NCBI GenBank assembly: GCA_027574665.1
Contig: CM050648.1
Coordinates: 65,675,363-65,739,362 of the forward strand
Origin: Rhynochetos jubatus
Lineage: Eukaryota; Chordata; Aves; Eurypygiformes; Rhynochetidae
DNA length: 64,000 bases
Direction: 5' to 3'
Shown: positions 25,557 through 38,330 of the stretch, piece by piece
Layout of the letters: each line of letters begins with the position of its first letter
How positions within the stretch are numbered: position 1 is the stretch's first letter
Notes under the pieces: generated by a model
Told to the model about the DNA's origin: nothing
Databases searched by the model: none
What the model saw: the letters and a program-made list of their open reading frames with translations, nothing else
Program-made: the position numbers and the translations under genes

Positions 25557-27892
25557 GTATAAATGTTACTATAATGATGCAAGTAGTACTATTTTGTATG
25601 TGATTTTGCCAATGATTCTCTTTCAGCAGTCTAAATCTCTTCACTTAGCAGTGACTGCTGGTTATTGAAAAGTAATTTCCAAGCTATGATATTACAAGAC
25701 TCTGTATTTCTTTAGGCTCCCAGGAGTTAAACTGAGGTTTTACCCAATTCTGGTTTTTTTCATCAGTCATTGACATATCTGTTACTTTGGGGCAAGCGTC
25801 ACAGTAATTGTCACGGCTTCCCAGATGTCATGGTTTAACCTGAGATGGCAACTAGGCACCACACAGCTGCTCACTCACCCACATTCCCATTCCCCCTGGT
25901 TGGGATGGGGGAGAGAATCAGAAGAGTAAAAGTGAGAAAATTTGTGGGTGGAGATAAAAACAGTTTAATAGGTAAAGCCGAAGCTGCACGCACCAGCAAA
26001 CCAAAACAAAGTTTATTTACCACTTCCCATCAGCAGGGAGGTGTTCAGCCATCTCCAGGAAAGCAGGGCTGCATCATGCATAAGGGTGAGTTGGGAAGAC
26101 AAACGCCATCACTCCAAATGTCCCCCCTTCCTTTCCCCTCTTCCCCCCCCCCCCCCCCCCCGCCCCAGCTTTATATGCTGAGCATGTTGTCATATGGTAT
26201 GGAATATACCTTTGATTAGTTGGGGTCAGCTGTCCTCGCTGGTGGAGTGGGGTGAGAGGCAGAAAAGGCCTTGACTCTGTCAGCACTGCTCAGCAGTAAT
26301 GAAAACATCCCTGTGTTGTCAACCCTGTTTTCAGCACAAATCCAAAACACAGCCCCATACCAGCTGCTGTGAAGAAAATTAACTCTCTCCCAGCCAAAAC
26401 CAAAACACCAGATAACAGTCCCAAGGATATTTTGATCCTTTATAAAGTATCGTTTCTCTGGGAAAAAGTTGTCTGAGCATTAAGAAAAAAACCCCAAACC
26501 CACAAAATAAAAACCACCAGTAGCAAATTGATACACACTTGTCTGCTGCAAAAGTTCCCTGGTGCTATTTCCTCCCTTGTTTTCAAGTACTAAAAAGCGT
26601 ATGTAGATCCATATTTTGCACTGCAGTTCATACTGGAGAATGGCATTTTTGAAAACGTTCAGCACTACATTCTTGCTTGTTTGGCAAGCATACACAGGAG
26701 GAGTAATCCAAAACCAGAAGGGAGGGTGGCTACAGCAGTTTCTTGCAAAATTAACTATGTCAGAATTGCACCTAGAAGACTGTACTTGCTTGAAAGGCAA
26801 CAGTAACTACATTGTTAGATAATATTCTTACAATGTCTCTTTCATAATTGTATTTACCATATGCAGTAATCAGGATTTGTAAAGGAATGTATTTTGAGAC
26901 CTTTATTTGCAGTGGTTAGTATTTTCTTCTATGTGCAGTTTCTCTTATTTCAACAGAAGTGGTAGGACCATGTCAAAGTTAGAATAATGTCATTTTTTCC
27001 TAAAAATGTACACTGCTGCACTTACAGCATGTGCAGGAGCGATAAGGAAGGAAGAAGTAGTATTCTTCCTAGTATTTCCTCAGTCTCTTGGTATTAATGT
27101 TGATGCAGGTCTTTGCCTGACATTCAAACCTTTTGTAAAAATATTGCAAGCCACACATGGATTTGGCTTAAACAGCTGCCTTAAGGTTCAGCTTCAGGCT
27201 CAGCCACCTAAATTTAGGTGTCCACTTGTAAATGTCTACATTCACTTTAGTATTCTGAGCTCCTGTTAGAGCTATAGAGGTCTATCAAGAGAGCCCGAAG
27301 TGGTTCAGTTCAGACTATTACGCCCTTAGTATTCTGTAACAGAACTGCATTAGACAGTGGCTCCCATACTATGGCAGGAAAGCACAAGGTTTAGATGTGT
27401 ACACCGGTAACTATGTTATCACAACTTCATGTTTCTTGAGGCAGAAGAATACTATAATACTTTTTCCTCTTATGTTTTGCAGAGTCATTTGTTGTCTCAA
27501 GTAGAGAACTCTGTGATGAAGAGAAAGAGCTGGTACATTTCCCAGTATGTGAAGGTACCTCCCAACCTGAGCCTTCGTGTTCTGATGTCAGAATAGCAGC
27601 AGATAAGAACTACAGAAGTAAAGCATCTCAGGAAAGTGCTCTGAAAAAGATGCATGAGGAAGAGCATCACCAGCAAATGTCAATTTTGCAACTGCAGTTA
27701 ATCCAAATGAATGAAGTTCATGTGGCAAAAATACAGCAAATAGAAAGAGAGTGTGAGATGGCCGAAGAGGAGCACAGGATAAAAATGGAAGTGCTAAATA
27801 AAAAGAAAATGTATTGGGAGAGAAAACTGCAGACCATCACAAAAGAATGGCCTGTATCATCCTTTAACAGACCCTTTCCTAATTCACCGTAG
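25142..27892 (+). CDS. MSANTD3: MSANTD3, Myb/SANT-like DNA-binding domain protein 3 (two coding exons)
   Basis: The coding sequence joins 25142-25556 to 27483-27892. CAA-G plus AG-TCA restores Gln-Glu-Ser, giving 274 residues against about 275 in mammals. Residues from about 13 to 97 are the Myb/SANT-like domain: [20 protein letters not shown], the paired-Trp-type helices ([21 protein letters not shown]) and a basic end (HERREKVKR). The C-terminal half is a Glu/Gln/Lys-rich coiled coil ([12 protein letters not shown] ... [18 protein letters not shown]) and ends in RPFPNSP. I recognise the near-complete match to the conserved vertebrate protein, a presumed nuclear DNA-binding factor of poorly known role. 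It is transcribed away from the zinc-finger gene. Nothing is broken. The human protein starts MQNN, with one more Asn than the MQN here. Confidence 0.96.
25557..27482 (+). other. MSANTD3: MSANTD3 intron between coding exons
   Basis: The intron is about 1.9 kb, gtataa ... ttttgcag. It contains a solo LTR (25826-26407) in antisense orientation. The rest is AT-rich with no other feature seen. Confidence 0.9.
25826..26407 (-). mobile_element. Solo LTR in the MSANTD3 intron
   Basis: It starts tgtcatggtttaacc and ends accaaaaca, flanked by the perfect 5-bp repeat CCAGA (25821-25825 and 26408-26412). On the minus strand the promoter part reads tgctcagcatataaa (TATA box near 26169-26175). It contains a run of 19 C at 26143-26161. 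The family is common in neoavian genomes. It is antisense to the gene and non-coding. Confidence 0.9.
27483..27892 (+). CDS. MSANTD3: MSANTD3 coding exon 2 (coiled coil and C-terminus)
   Basis: 410 nt ending in TAG at 27890-27892. It starts [13 protein letters not shown] and carries the acidic linker, the HEEEHHQQ coiled coil and the [16 protein letters not shown] end typical of the family. Confidence 0.96.
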
Positions 27893-29305
27893 AACCTAAA
27901 GGGGCAGAGAATCAGTCTGAATGAGCACATTTATGAGTAACGCTTACTGGAAAGAGGGTTTTTCAATGTGAATGTACAGTGACTGATAGCCCGCTTCATA
28001 GTGAACACACTTTGACTCTTAACATTTAGGGAAACAGTAGTAGAGTCCACCAAGGGGAAAACTGTACTGTTCGTTTGTAGGTAGTTCTGATTTGTTTAAC
28101 TTTCAGGCGTGCACAGTGTTCTAAAATGTGAACGTATTTTCCCTTCTCGGAATACCCTATCATCCTTTTGAAACTTGAAGTACTCCAGGTATTCTTACAT
28201 TGGGTGTTCTTAAGAAAACTTAACAGCTTTAAACATCAGGTTTTAGTGTTTACCTTGATTTCTATCTCTTCCTATCTACCATTTCCCAAACGAAGGCGGG
28301 GGTTGGAGTTCCTCTGTGCTATTGAGACAAAAGGTGATTGACAGTTATTTGTTGGGCTTAGGGAAAAAAAAACCCTTGTCTCTAGTAAATATAGTTTACT
28401 ATATTTAAAAATACAGAGGATGTGAAAATGAAGCAAGTAGCACAAGGACCAGTAGTAACTGAGCCCTTTGCTTGTGAAGAACAGTCATACTTTCCATCTG
28501 ACTGGCTGATTGAGAGAAAGGTTGTGAACTGGCCCTCTGGTTGTTTGAGCCTTGACCCTCAAGAAGTTGGAAAGAAGGTGACTTCTTTCTCAAAAGCCGT
28601 TGTGCTTGTTCTCTCTTTTTCAGGCCCATCTTGTATTCAACTAGAATACCAAAACGGGAGGGTCACATGCTGCTGCCAGCACTGTGTACTGCTCACCTGG
28701 GGTCATGCTGAAGGCATTTAAATTTATAAAGCATTTAAAATGTAGCGAGCCAGCCAGTCCATTGGCAAAGTCTCCCTCTGCCACCCCGTGCAGTACCTGA
28801 TGGCTTAGCGGGAGTGTTTCAGCCTCTCCTTAGCTACAAGAAAAGACTAAGACTCGCCCTCTTTACCTTAACATAGGACAGGAAGCAGTTTAACGGAATA
28901 ATTCCTGTCCTGGAGCACTGTTCTGTTTCGTTCTGTCCTGCGTGTTACGGTAGTGTGCTTCTTGCCTTTGTTGTCAGTGGGGGCTGATGGACAGGATTTG
29001 TAAGAAAGCATTCCAATGAAGGTCCCCACAGAGTTTGCGGGCATGGAATAGTAGCTGGTAGGAAAGCACAAATAAAGATAATCCTTCCCAGGCAATCATT
29101 TAGTCTAGTGGGGCAAGGATTAAGAAAACGTGAAATACAGAACTCCACAAAGATTCCTAAGAACTTCTGATGTTTGAAAAGTGTTTTACAGGAATGTGTA
29201 CAGCCATCATTTGAAGCAGTGAGAAAAATGAACGAAAGCATAAATTTTCAGTGAAAAACCTGAGTATCTTATTATTCAATAAAGTGTTCTCAGATGATAA
29301 TTCTT
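27893..29305 (+). other. MSANTD3: Probable MSANTD3 3' UTR
   Basis: There is no other coding signal after the stop. The best polyadenylation signal is AATAAA at 29278-29283, followed by a GT-rich gtgttctc element. An earlier AATAAA lies at 29071-29076. The UTR end is inferred. Confidence 0.5.
29278..29283 (+). terminator. MSANTD3: Candidate poly(A) signal of MSANTD3
   Basis: AATAAA with a downstream GT-rich stretch, 1.4 kb after the stop codon. A second AATAAA at 29071 could give a shorter form. Confidence 0.45.
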
Positions 29306-31624
29306 GAGGGCAAGTCCATATGGTAAGCAATGTATTCCAATTGGAGTATGTTACAAAACATGCCTTCCCAGTTACACTCCCATCTCTTCCCTGGATGTTC
29401 TTTCTGGTGGAGTGAGTTTCTTTTGGTTTTGGTTTGGTTTGGGGTTTTTTGGTGTTTCTTTTTCTTGAACTGCTTTTCCTGCTGGTGATTCATCTCTGCA
29501 AGCACTGCCGTTATCAACCACAGTACTCACTGTGGTTAACACTGTGGTACATGCATCGCTCCCTTCAACGTGCTAACACCAGCAGTCGCAATGGGAGTGA
29601 TTTATTGCGACTTATTTTATATAACAAAAAAAAAAAGATTGCAGAGCTTCTGCAAGATCAGAAAAATAGGTTATGTTTGAAATCCGAAGACAGATCTTTT
29701 TGACAGCAAACTCAGTTTTCTTATAAATTGTATGAAGGAAGCACAGGAGTTCCAAGAAGGGATGTCATTATGGACACTTTTTTTCTGCTGAATGGAAACA
29801 CTATTGGAAGGTAGAACAATGATATATAACAACAGTAGAGGCAAAAGAAAGAAGTAAACAGGAGTGAGGACCTTTTTTGTTCTGAGGTTGCGTTCTGTGG
29901 TCTGAAAGATGAGTCAGTTACTTGAGTGGTTATGACAATTGTTCAGGCACCATCCAGAAAATAGAACAGGAAAGACATTTCTCTTAACCAGTGATGGGAT
30001 TCCTTCCACACTGATTCTAAGTGAAAGTGATTTGAAACTATGAAACTGAAACCATGTATGTTAAGGTGTCAAAAGGTGATGAATGGAGAAAATTTCAGCA
30101 CTGTGAAGAGAGCAAGAATGGAGAGACAATCCAGGTCCTGATAGCCCTGTGTGAAAGTTTAAAGTAGTCCAGGGAGAATCTCATGATGTGTGAGATAAGG
30201 GCGGTTTTGACTCCTGAAAGTTACACCATTGCTCGTGAAAGATTGTTTTATTTTTATATTAAAAAAATTAATTTAAAATATGCATGTTTTCAGACTGTGC
30301 TAAGTGGGCAATGCCTTGCATTTTGGTATGCATTCTTATTCTGAGACCAAAAGTTACAGTTCTTAGGCTGAACAATAGACCCTTTTAATTCCATTTCTGT
30401 TTAAAAGAGAGAAGATCACAGGAGAAAAATTAGAAAGAGCCAAGATGAAGATACGAAAGAAAAGAATGATAACTACATGCATAGAGGAAGACTGGGATGT
30501 CACACCTAACACAAATAATACAACATGCTTTTGTGGTACAGGCAATAGATGGCTTACTCCTGACACAGCCTTTTGCTTTCCCATCTGTTGTTGACTGTTG
30601 GTTGCTGTAAGGCTGGGTGATAAACACAGAAAAATGTAAAAGATCAAGGTGAAGTAATGTGTCTCCTTGCCAGGCTTTGGCTTCTCTATCTTAAGGCTTT
30701 ATAAAGTGATTGGTGTGACAGAGTTTGTATTTTCTTTTGTATTTTCTTTTGTTCGACTTTTCGTATATGTAATATAGCCATCTCAGACAACATGTCCATT
30801 TGTTCCTCTCCTGTTTCTTCTAGCTTACATCATTCAAGTCCTTTCACATAATTGTGTTTTCCTGCTAACCATTTGGCCAAGCTATATAGGCATTTTCCCA
30901 AGTTGGGGTTTTTTCATGGATAAAATGCAACAGTATTTCAAGAAGAGGAACGTACCTGTTCTTCTGGATTTGTTACACAAGTTGTTGGCAAGAATGAACT
31001 TAGAAGATACACTGGGCAAAATGATTCCTGCTTAACTCCGTAAGAGAAAATATATACCAGACACAAGGTGGCCATTGTTCTCAGCCGCTATGTTCTTATG
31101 AAGAGAAACTATGGCCTTCTAAGCAAGGTGTGGTGAATTCCTTTATGCTCCCAAAAATGACACTAGTCTGGCTCCAAGTGCTGTCTTTCCTTGGAGAACA
31201 TAGAACTTGTTATCTGATACGATCTTTTTTATTTGTTGATTTTGCCTCCTGTATTTCTTCCTTATGTCTGTGTTCCCCCTTACTTTTTTAACCAGCAGTA
31301 TGAGCAGGGGATTTCATCCAGAGCTGTATGTTTTGCTCTTTACTTTCCCTTGCCCAGATTGCCTGTATCATGACATTTGAGCATGAAATGGGTGCTCCTC
31401 AGTCGCCGTCTTCCCCTTCCATGGAAAGCATGGTTAGTCAGCCTTCTCTACACAGCTGCCCATGCATTCTGGATTCTGCACGCAGACTAGGAAACGTATT
31501 GGTGGATTTTGAAGAGAGGTTAGTATAGAGAAAGGGCTGTATGTAGAAGAACACCTTCTCCATTCCAGTTCTGTTATTCTGGGAGGACAGTCTGTGACTA
31601 CAGTCATTCACTGGGCTCAGAGCT
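29306..31624. other. Intergenic, no gene seen
   Basis: AT-rich sequence after the MSANTD3 3' UTR. A gtattttcttttt-like unit is duplicated near 30728-30752. No gene or mobile element was recognised. Confidence 0.5.
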
Positions 31625-32003
31625 AATGCAGGAACTGGGGTTGTTTAGCCTGGAGAAGAGGAGGTTCAAGGGAGACCTTATCGCTCTCTACAGCTACCCA
31701 AAAGGAAGTTGTAGCGAGGTGGGAGTTGGTCTCTTCTCCCAAGTGACAGGACACGAATAAACAACCTCAAGTTGCACCCGAAGAGGTTTAGAACAGATAT
31801 TAGGAAAAACCTATTCACTGACAGGGTTGTCAGGCACTGGAACAGGCTGCCCAGGGAGGTGGTTGAGTCACCATCCCTGGGGATATTTAAAAGTTGTGTA
31901 GATGTGGCATCTGGGGACATGGTTCAGTGCTGGATTTGGTAGTGTTAGGTTAACAGTTGGACTCATTGATTTTAAAGGTCCTTTTCAACCTAAATGATCC
32001 TGT
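31625..32003 (+). mobile_element. CR1 fragment, plus strand
   Basis: It runs from gtttagcctggagaagagga through ggcactggaacaggctgccc to the tail ttcaacctaaatgatcctg, so the 3' end is at the high coordinate. It is diverged and its frames are broken. Confidence 0.88.
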
Positions 32004-33389
32004 GCTGAAGCTGTGCAAGTGATACTGATTCTTCATAACTTCTTGGGCTTATGCAGAAGTTAGGTTTGGAGTTTCCTGTTAACAAAGTTCCTTTTTTCTA
32101 AACAGTGGAAGAGCCTTAGTGGAAGATTTTCACAGATATTTCCTCATCTCAAGGCTATTACCTTGACAAAGAAATAACCTATCCTACAATTAATTATGCT
32201 ACTTCTTTCAATGCCCAGGCTGCACTAGCACAGTAGCAGGATCTTGCTGCTTGCCACAAATTCTCCATGCAACGCTCCTTCCTACACTGCAGAGATGTGT
32301 GTGAGCAGGGCTGAAATCACTGCCCTCCTGGCCAGCTGTTGCTGGGAGAAGTGGTCCTTACGGAGCAGGTGCAGCTCAGCGCTCAGACCACAAGGCTGAA
32401 ATAGTCCTCTTGCAGCCCTGTGACCAGGGAAAGGAAAGGTGGCCCAGGTCTACCGTTTTCTGATTCATACCACATCTAGTGCAGCTGAGGACACAGTCCT
32501 GAATTTTGTTTACTGATCATTTATCTTTGTGTGTTTCCAATACCAAGTTTTACCAGCCTCCCAGGGATTTGTATGATTACATAGGTGTTCCTCAATGATC
32601 TTTTGCAGATTTTAGTTTTTGCTGGTTGTTGTTACAGAGCAGCTTTTGCAATCTGTCCTCCTCCTTCCCCACTTGCATTATGACGCTTCCAGTTTCATCC
32701 TGAATCTCTGTGGTTACAGTCCCTACAACCCCACATCCGTGCAGTGTCGTATTTTCAGGTATTTTTCTCATGATGATGTTGAAATGATAAACTGATACAC
32801 ATTTATATGTTGTTCCTTTGGGGGTAGGGGAATTACATGTAAATCTTAAAATAGCATTTTAATTGTGGGTTTCTTTCCAGGCAAGTAAAGTCCCTTACAA
32901 GTAATCCTGTTATTTCATATTTTGAGCTAGCTTGTTCAAAGCTATTTTTATAAGACTGGTGCATCTTCATTGTTTTCATAAGGTTATTGCCTGCCTTTTC
33001 ACATTATTTTTCTGTTTATTCTCAAAGCAACTGACTGTAAACTCACACATCAGCACTCTTCTTGAACTTTGTCTCTAGTTAGATACTCAAAAACATTTCT
33101 GAGCAAAATAAGTACTAATGTGTACTAAAATTTATGCATTTAAGCTAATAAAATAAACCAAGTAACAAGGTGATAGGGTAATATATACAGTGACAGTTAA
33201 TATAATTTAAAAAAAAAACCAGAGGACAGCTCTGTACATTTGATAGAAAGAAAGATGACAATTTGTTGCCATCTATAAGAATGGGATAGTAATGTATTTT
33301 TACAGTGAAAGCAAGCAGTGATTTCTGTTTCCAGTACCACAGATTAACTTGCGTGCTGCTGAATTACAAGGGACTTTGCTTCTTAGATT

Positions 33390-33407
33390 TGTTGTTGTTG
33401 TTGTTGG
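33390..33407. repeat. (GTT)n microsatellite
   Basis: Consecutive gtt units in intergenic DNA. Confidence 0.85.
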
Positions 33408-33621
33408 TCATGGAATTGCATAAAAGGACTTGATTCCCTTACATGTAAATAAGGTGCACAGAGAAACGTGGACAGACTTCTGGGCCTAAATCAAGAGCAA
33501 TAAAATAGAAAAGTACTAGCTGTGGCTCTGAACATTTTACAGTTCTGGTGGCGAAGGGATTAGGCATCCCACAACATCAGTCATGTTAGTAACACACAAC
33601 AACTTAAAAACTTGCAAAGGC

Positions 33622-33640
33622 AAAAAAAAAAAAAAAAAAA
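33622..33640. repeat. Poly(A) run, 19 A
   Basis: An intergenic A tract. No recognised element precedes it. Confidence 0.9.
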
Positions 33641-34651
33641 GGGCTGGTATGGTTTTCAGAGTGAGTCAGAAGTAAGGCCAGCTCTTTGCTGTCCTAACAG
33701 GTAACACTCATGTGTGTTGCACAGTTCCCCAGGGTGGTCTTCACCTGCCCAGTTTGCTCTTTCCTTTAAGACTCTGGACACCTCCAGCGCACCATTCACA
33801 GCTCCAAGGGCTTGGCAGTAAGAAAAGTAACGGTGTCAAGCAGGAAACCTGCCAGAGTTATTAGACTTCACTCTTTACTAAACTGAAGTTGGACAATTCT
33901 CCAAGACTGTGTTATCCAGACACACATGCGATGCGCTGCGGAAATTCACATGAAATTTGTCCAGCACGTAGTCTGCCAAATGGCATAGGCTGTGCAGTAA
34001 GGAAAACAAAAAGGTTGTCCACTGCATGGCTGTGGGTTGTAAAACTTACTTTGTGTGGATGTACATCACTGGATAGTCAACTTCTTTAACAGTAAGAATC
34101 AAGAAGTGTTTTTGCCAAATCTTCTGATTCATACTAGTCTAGAATTCCCAATCTGTCAAAACAGTCAAAGGACAAAAAAGAAGAAGAAGAAAAAAAATTA
34201 AGCAGCCAAAATATCTAGAAACAATCTGTTGTCTTCCTGAGGAAGAGCTTGCTAGATAAAAAGCTACACTATAGATATGTATTTAGGGAAAGAATTCTCC
34301 AATTTAACAGAAATAAAGCAAGATAGATTTTTAGATAGTCCTTATTTAATTTATGTGGGGTTTTTTCTTTTTTAGTGTTGACTGAGATTGTTTGGTTTTC
34401 CTTTTGATATTCAGTCCAGCTGCAGAATAGTTGTGTGCTTCAGCTTCTGACCGAATGTTAAAGCACCTAATTAACCAAACTTTTTTGGCAAGAGAGTAGA
34501 AGGAGGTTTGCATTCAGCACAACTTGAGATTGATTGTATTCCACTAGTCTTCAGATATTTCTTCTCAGATATAATTGCTGTTCTTGGATATTGCTGAATC
34601 TGAAACTGGCATTATATGTCAATTTAGTAGTCATTTATTATTTAGATAGCA

Positions 34652-35221
34652 TGTCGTGTTTTAACCCCAGCTGGCAACAAAACACCACACAGCTGCTCAC
34701 TCACTCCTGCCCTGCCCCAACTCCCCTTGAGTGGAATAGGGAGGACAATCAGAAGAAAAAAGATAAAACTCATGAGTTTAGATAAAGACAGTTTAATAGG
34801 ACAGCAAGGGAAGAGAAATAAAAATAACAGCGATGATAAAAGAATATACAAAACAAGTGATGCACAATACAACTAGTTGCCCATGACCTGCTGACCTATG
34901 CCCAGCCAGTCCTGGAGCAGCAATCACTGCCTCCTGGCCAACTCCCCCACTTTATATACTGAGCATGATGTCATATGTTATGGAATGTCCCTTTGGTCAG
35001 TATGGGTCAGCTGTCCCAGCTGTGCTCCCTCCCACCTTCTTGTGTGCCTCCTCGCTGGCAGAGCACGGGCAGCTGAACAGTCCTTGACTTAGTGTAAACA
35101 TCGCTTAGCTACAGCCAGAACATCAGTGTGTTATCACATGATTCTCATGCTAAACCCAAAACACAGCACTGGACCAGCTCCTAGGAGGAAAATTAACTCT
35201 GTCCCAAATGAAACCAGGGCA
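34652..35221 (-). mobile_element. Solo LTR, same family
   Basis: It starts tgtcgtgttttaacccc and ends aaaccagggca. The flanks TAGCA (34647-34651) and TGGCA (35222-35226) differ by one base, a worn target-site repeat. The minus-strand TATA motif (tcagtatataaa) lies near 34951-34962. It is intergenic and has no internal region. Confidence 0.88.
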
Positions 35222-37994
35222 TGGCACCGACGAGGTGGCATATGAGCTGCTGAAGGTTATTCCATTCTTTGGTCATGTACAAAACCCTTCCCTTTTCTTA
35301 GAATTATGCCCTGAAATTATGTACTAAGCCACAAATGGACCAGCTGAACTGCCTATATAAATTCCTGCCATGCATTCTTTATCACAATATAATGTGGGGG
35401 AAAACACTCCTGCTTCTGTTTAACTGTGAAGTTTTGAAATACTGACCTGTTACTCTCACCGAAGCTTTGCTAAACATAGTTTTGTTCTATTAGACACCTC
35501 TGTTCCCACAGAACCGTCCTTCAACCCGATGACCCACATGGCTTTATAACTTTTGAATACCAAGGCTATGGACTGTGCGGAGTCTGAATTGACACACCCA
35601 TGATAAATTAATGCAAGATAAGATCTTGTAAATGCTCTCACATACTGAGACTCTGAAAAGTACAAATTAGGGAGGTGATGTGGTGGATTTGGTTTTTAAA
35701 ACAGGGCAGAAATTTTGGCAGGCTGGTGGTTATCAGTGCTGACCTAATAGAGAGGTTCAACCTCTGCTTAAGGAACAATAATGTCCAATTCAAATATTAC
35801 CTTACGTCCAACTTTCCGTCTAAAATGAGATGTAATGAGAAGTCCTTGCCAAATAAAGCAACATTAGTTTCCAAAACGCACTTGTTTTGCTTTCAGTTAC
35901 TGACTTGTATGAGGGCCCTGAGTCTAGACTGGGCTCTATGTTGTACTCCGCTGGTGGCTGATAGCATTTGCAGAAGACTTCCCATACCGATTTTGTCCTG
36001 GTTCCTCTTGAATGCAATATTCCTACCTGGATGCACTTAGCCATGCGGTGGTGCCAGTCGGACCATAGCAAGGCGCTCCTGTCCTCAAGTTGTCTGGCAC
36101 TGACTCCCTGAATCTTTTCCAAACCAGTGGTGGTGGATGAATTTGAATAAAAACCAAGGGGCTTTGGTCCAGCGGGAACAATCCTCGTTGCTAACAGTGT
36201 CACTGAGGTGCCTTGTCATGCAGAGAAGGTGGCAAATTTAGAGGTATAATCAATAAACGATCACAATGGTACTTTGTATCAGCCAATTGCAACACTGTCT
36301 TCCGGCATAAATCTTGGTTTTATTACTCTCATAGACATAAATAAATTGCCTTCTTCCAATTTATACTTCCACAGTCCCGCTGAAGCCAATACATTTCTCT
36401 ACATATTGCCATGGGCTTGATAGATAAGTGTAGATCGCTTTCGTTCTGGTCCAGATGCCACAGCTACCACCATTGCTTCTGTAAATCCAGCACGAGCACA
36501 CTGTCAGGGAGCCAGGCTCGGAAAATCAGGCAGGGGAAAAGACTGGGTTAAACTTAAGCCCTTCTCGTACGCACAGCATGGACATAAGTGGCTCAAGACC
36601 CAGGGCACAGCAAACTCAAGCCCCCATCCCATCACAACGTAAAACACAAGTGCGGACATAGTAACAGCAGTGGCTTACTTTGGTGATCTTTGGGCGGTAA
36701 GCGATTGGTTTTTTTAAATTATTATATATTAAAATCTTCCAAATCATGGGACAGGCTAAAAATTATGCCCTGTCAATGTTCAACTACCAAGAGCAATAAA
36801 TTAACACAGCTTCAGTCTGACAGGTTAAGTTTTCTGTTAGGATTTGGTTAACCATGTATATATGATTAATATATCACACAGGTGTGCTCTCACCTTTCTT
36901 CCTTGTAAAATCTTTGCTACTTCCATCAAATCAGTTCACATTCTTCATTAAAAAATTAAAGCTGTGTTAATCCATCCCCAGTTAGACATATACAAATTAA
37001 CAATATATTAAACCTTTTTCTGACATTTTGTGTTTTCAGCTCTATGTGGGCTTTTGCCTTTGTTTATACTTTCCACCTTTTTATTTTTCTGAAGGGTCTA
37101 AAGTTAAGTAATGAGAGATATGATCTTCGGCTTCTCAAGATGCAGATGTCCTGACAGATCCATACCAGAAAAAGTTCTGGTAATCCAATAATGCAAATAC
37201 AGAGGCATTCTGGCCTGTTCTACTTCTCTAGGAAGTAGAAGGCATAGCCCTATTAATGCCTTTCTTTTTGTGATTGTGGTTTTGAACTTCCAGTCACAAC
37301 GTGCACAAGGTGTTTTGCCACCAACTAGCATCCGGCAGCGCTGGGGTTGTTACATGGCCTGTCTTTCCGAGGGGCTAATCCACTGCCTTCAGCAGTGGTC
37401 GTGGCAAGTCAGGACTTCTGGGCAAAATGGGCTTTAGGAACCATGAGTGGGGTTCTCAACAGAGTGGCTTGGTTACAATTTCAGATCCCACTGGTTTCCA
37501 GGGGGCACTGGAGCCCCACTTCCCCTGGGCATTTCCAACCTATGCTACTATGAGGAAAAACAATACAGGTTTTTCTTATCAGAAGCAATCGCGTAATGGT
37601 TTTCTTTAGCATTTTTTCTTCCTGTGATTTTTGAGTGACTGGTGTTGCTAAGGGAGTAAGAACCTCTCTTTTCCAAAAGTTCATGCAGTTTAACAGAAAT
37701 ATTTTTGCAACACCCAAGAAGCGAAAACTCTTTAAGAGATAACTGCTTTCCAAATGTGTTACTGCCATCTCTCCTAGTACTACCACTACCACCTTGTGAT
37801 GCTACATCATGTTGGTCATGTTTTGGGAAGACTTATTGACCAGGTTTTCAGAAGTCTTATCTTTCCAAGGGGAAAATGTAACTTTCACTTTAATTTGGCA
37901 GCAACCCAGAGTATTATTTGAGATTGTTGTGAGAGGTTCTTTCTCTACCATCACTTCTTATCTTGCAGAAGCTTCCCTATTTTGCATGTATATT
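35222..37994. other. Intergenic, no gene seen
   Basis: No coding signal. ORFs of 60-130 codons on opposite strands at 35.7-36.2 kb overlap each other and have no family resemblance. Confidence 0.45.
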
Positions 37995-38330
37995 CACAGA
38001 ATCAGAGAATCATAGAATGGTTTGGGTTGGAAGGGACCTTAAAGCCCATCTAGTTCCAACCCCCCTGCCATGGGCAGGGACACCCTCCACTAGACCAGGT
38101 TGCTCAAAGCCTCATCCAGCCTGGCCTTGGACACTGCCAGGGATGGGGCAGCCACAGCTTCTCTGGGCAACCTGTGCCAGTGCCTCACCACCCTCTCTGG
38201 GAAGAATTTCTTCCTGATATCCAATCTAAATCTGCCCTCTTTCAGTTTAAACCCGTTACCCCTTGTCCTGTCACTACAGGCCCTTGTAAAAAGTCCGCCC
38301 CCAGCTTCCGTGTAGGCCCAGCAGTGGAAT
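37995..38330 (-). mobile_element. CR1 LINE 3' end
   Basis: This is a well-preserved tail and ORF2 end, with [20 protein letters not shown] on the minus strand. It is very similar to the copy at 5.9 kb, so both belong to one subfamily. Confidence 0.93.

Larger units (their letters stand above)
32004..34651. other. Intergenic, no gene seen
   Basis: Unique-looking AT-rich DNA with the microsatellites listed separately. None of the short ORFs has splice or composition support. Confidence 0.5.

Noticed and set aside
25845..26219. 124-codon ORF in the MSANTD3 intron
   Set aside because: It lies wholly inside a solo LTR and runs through the C tract as poly-Pro.
35675..36203. ORFs of 121 and 127 codons on opposite strands
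   Set aside because: They overlap each other, have no domain and no exon borders, and lie in intergenic DNA.
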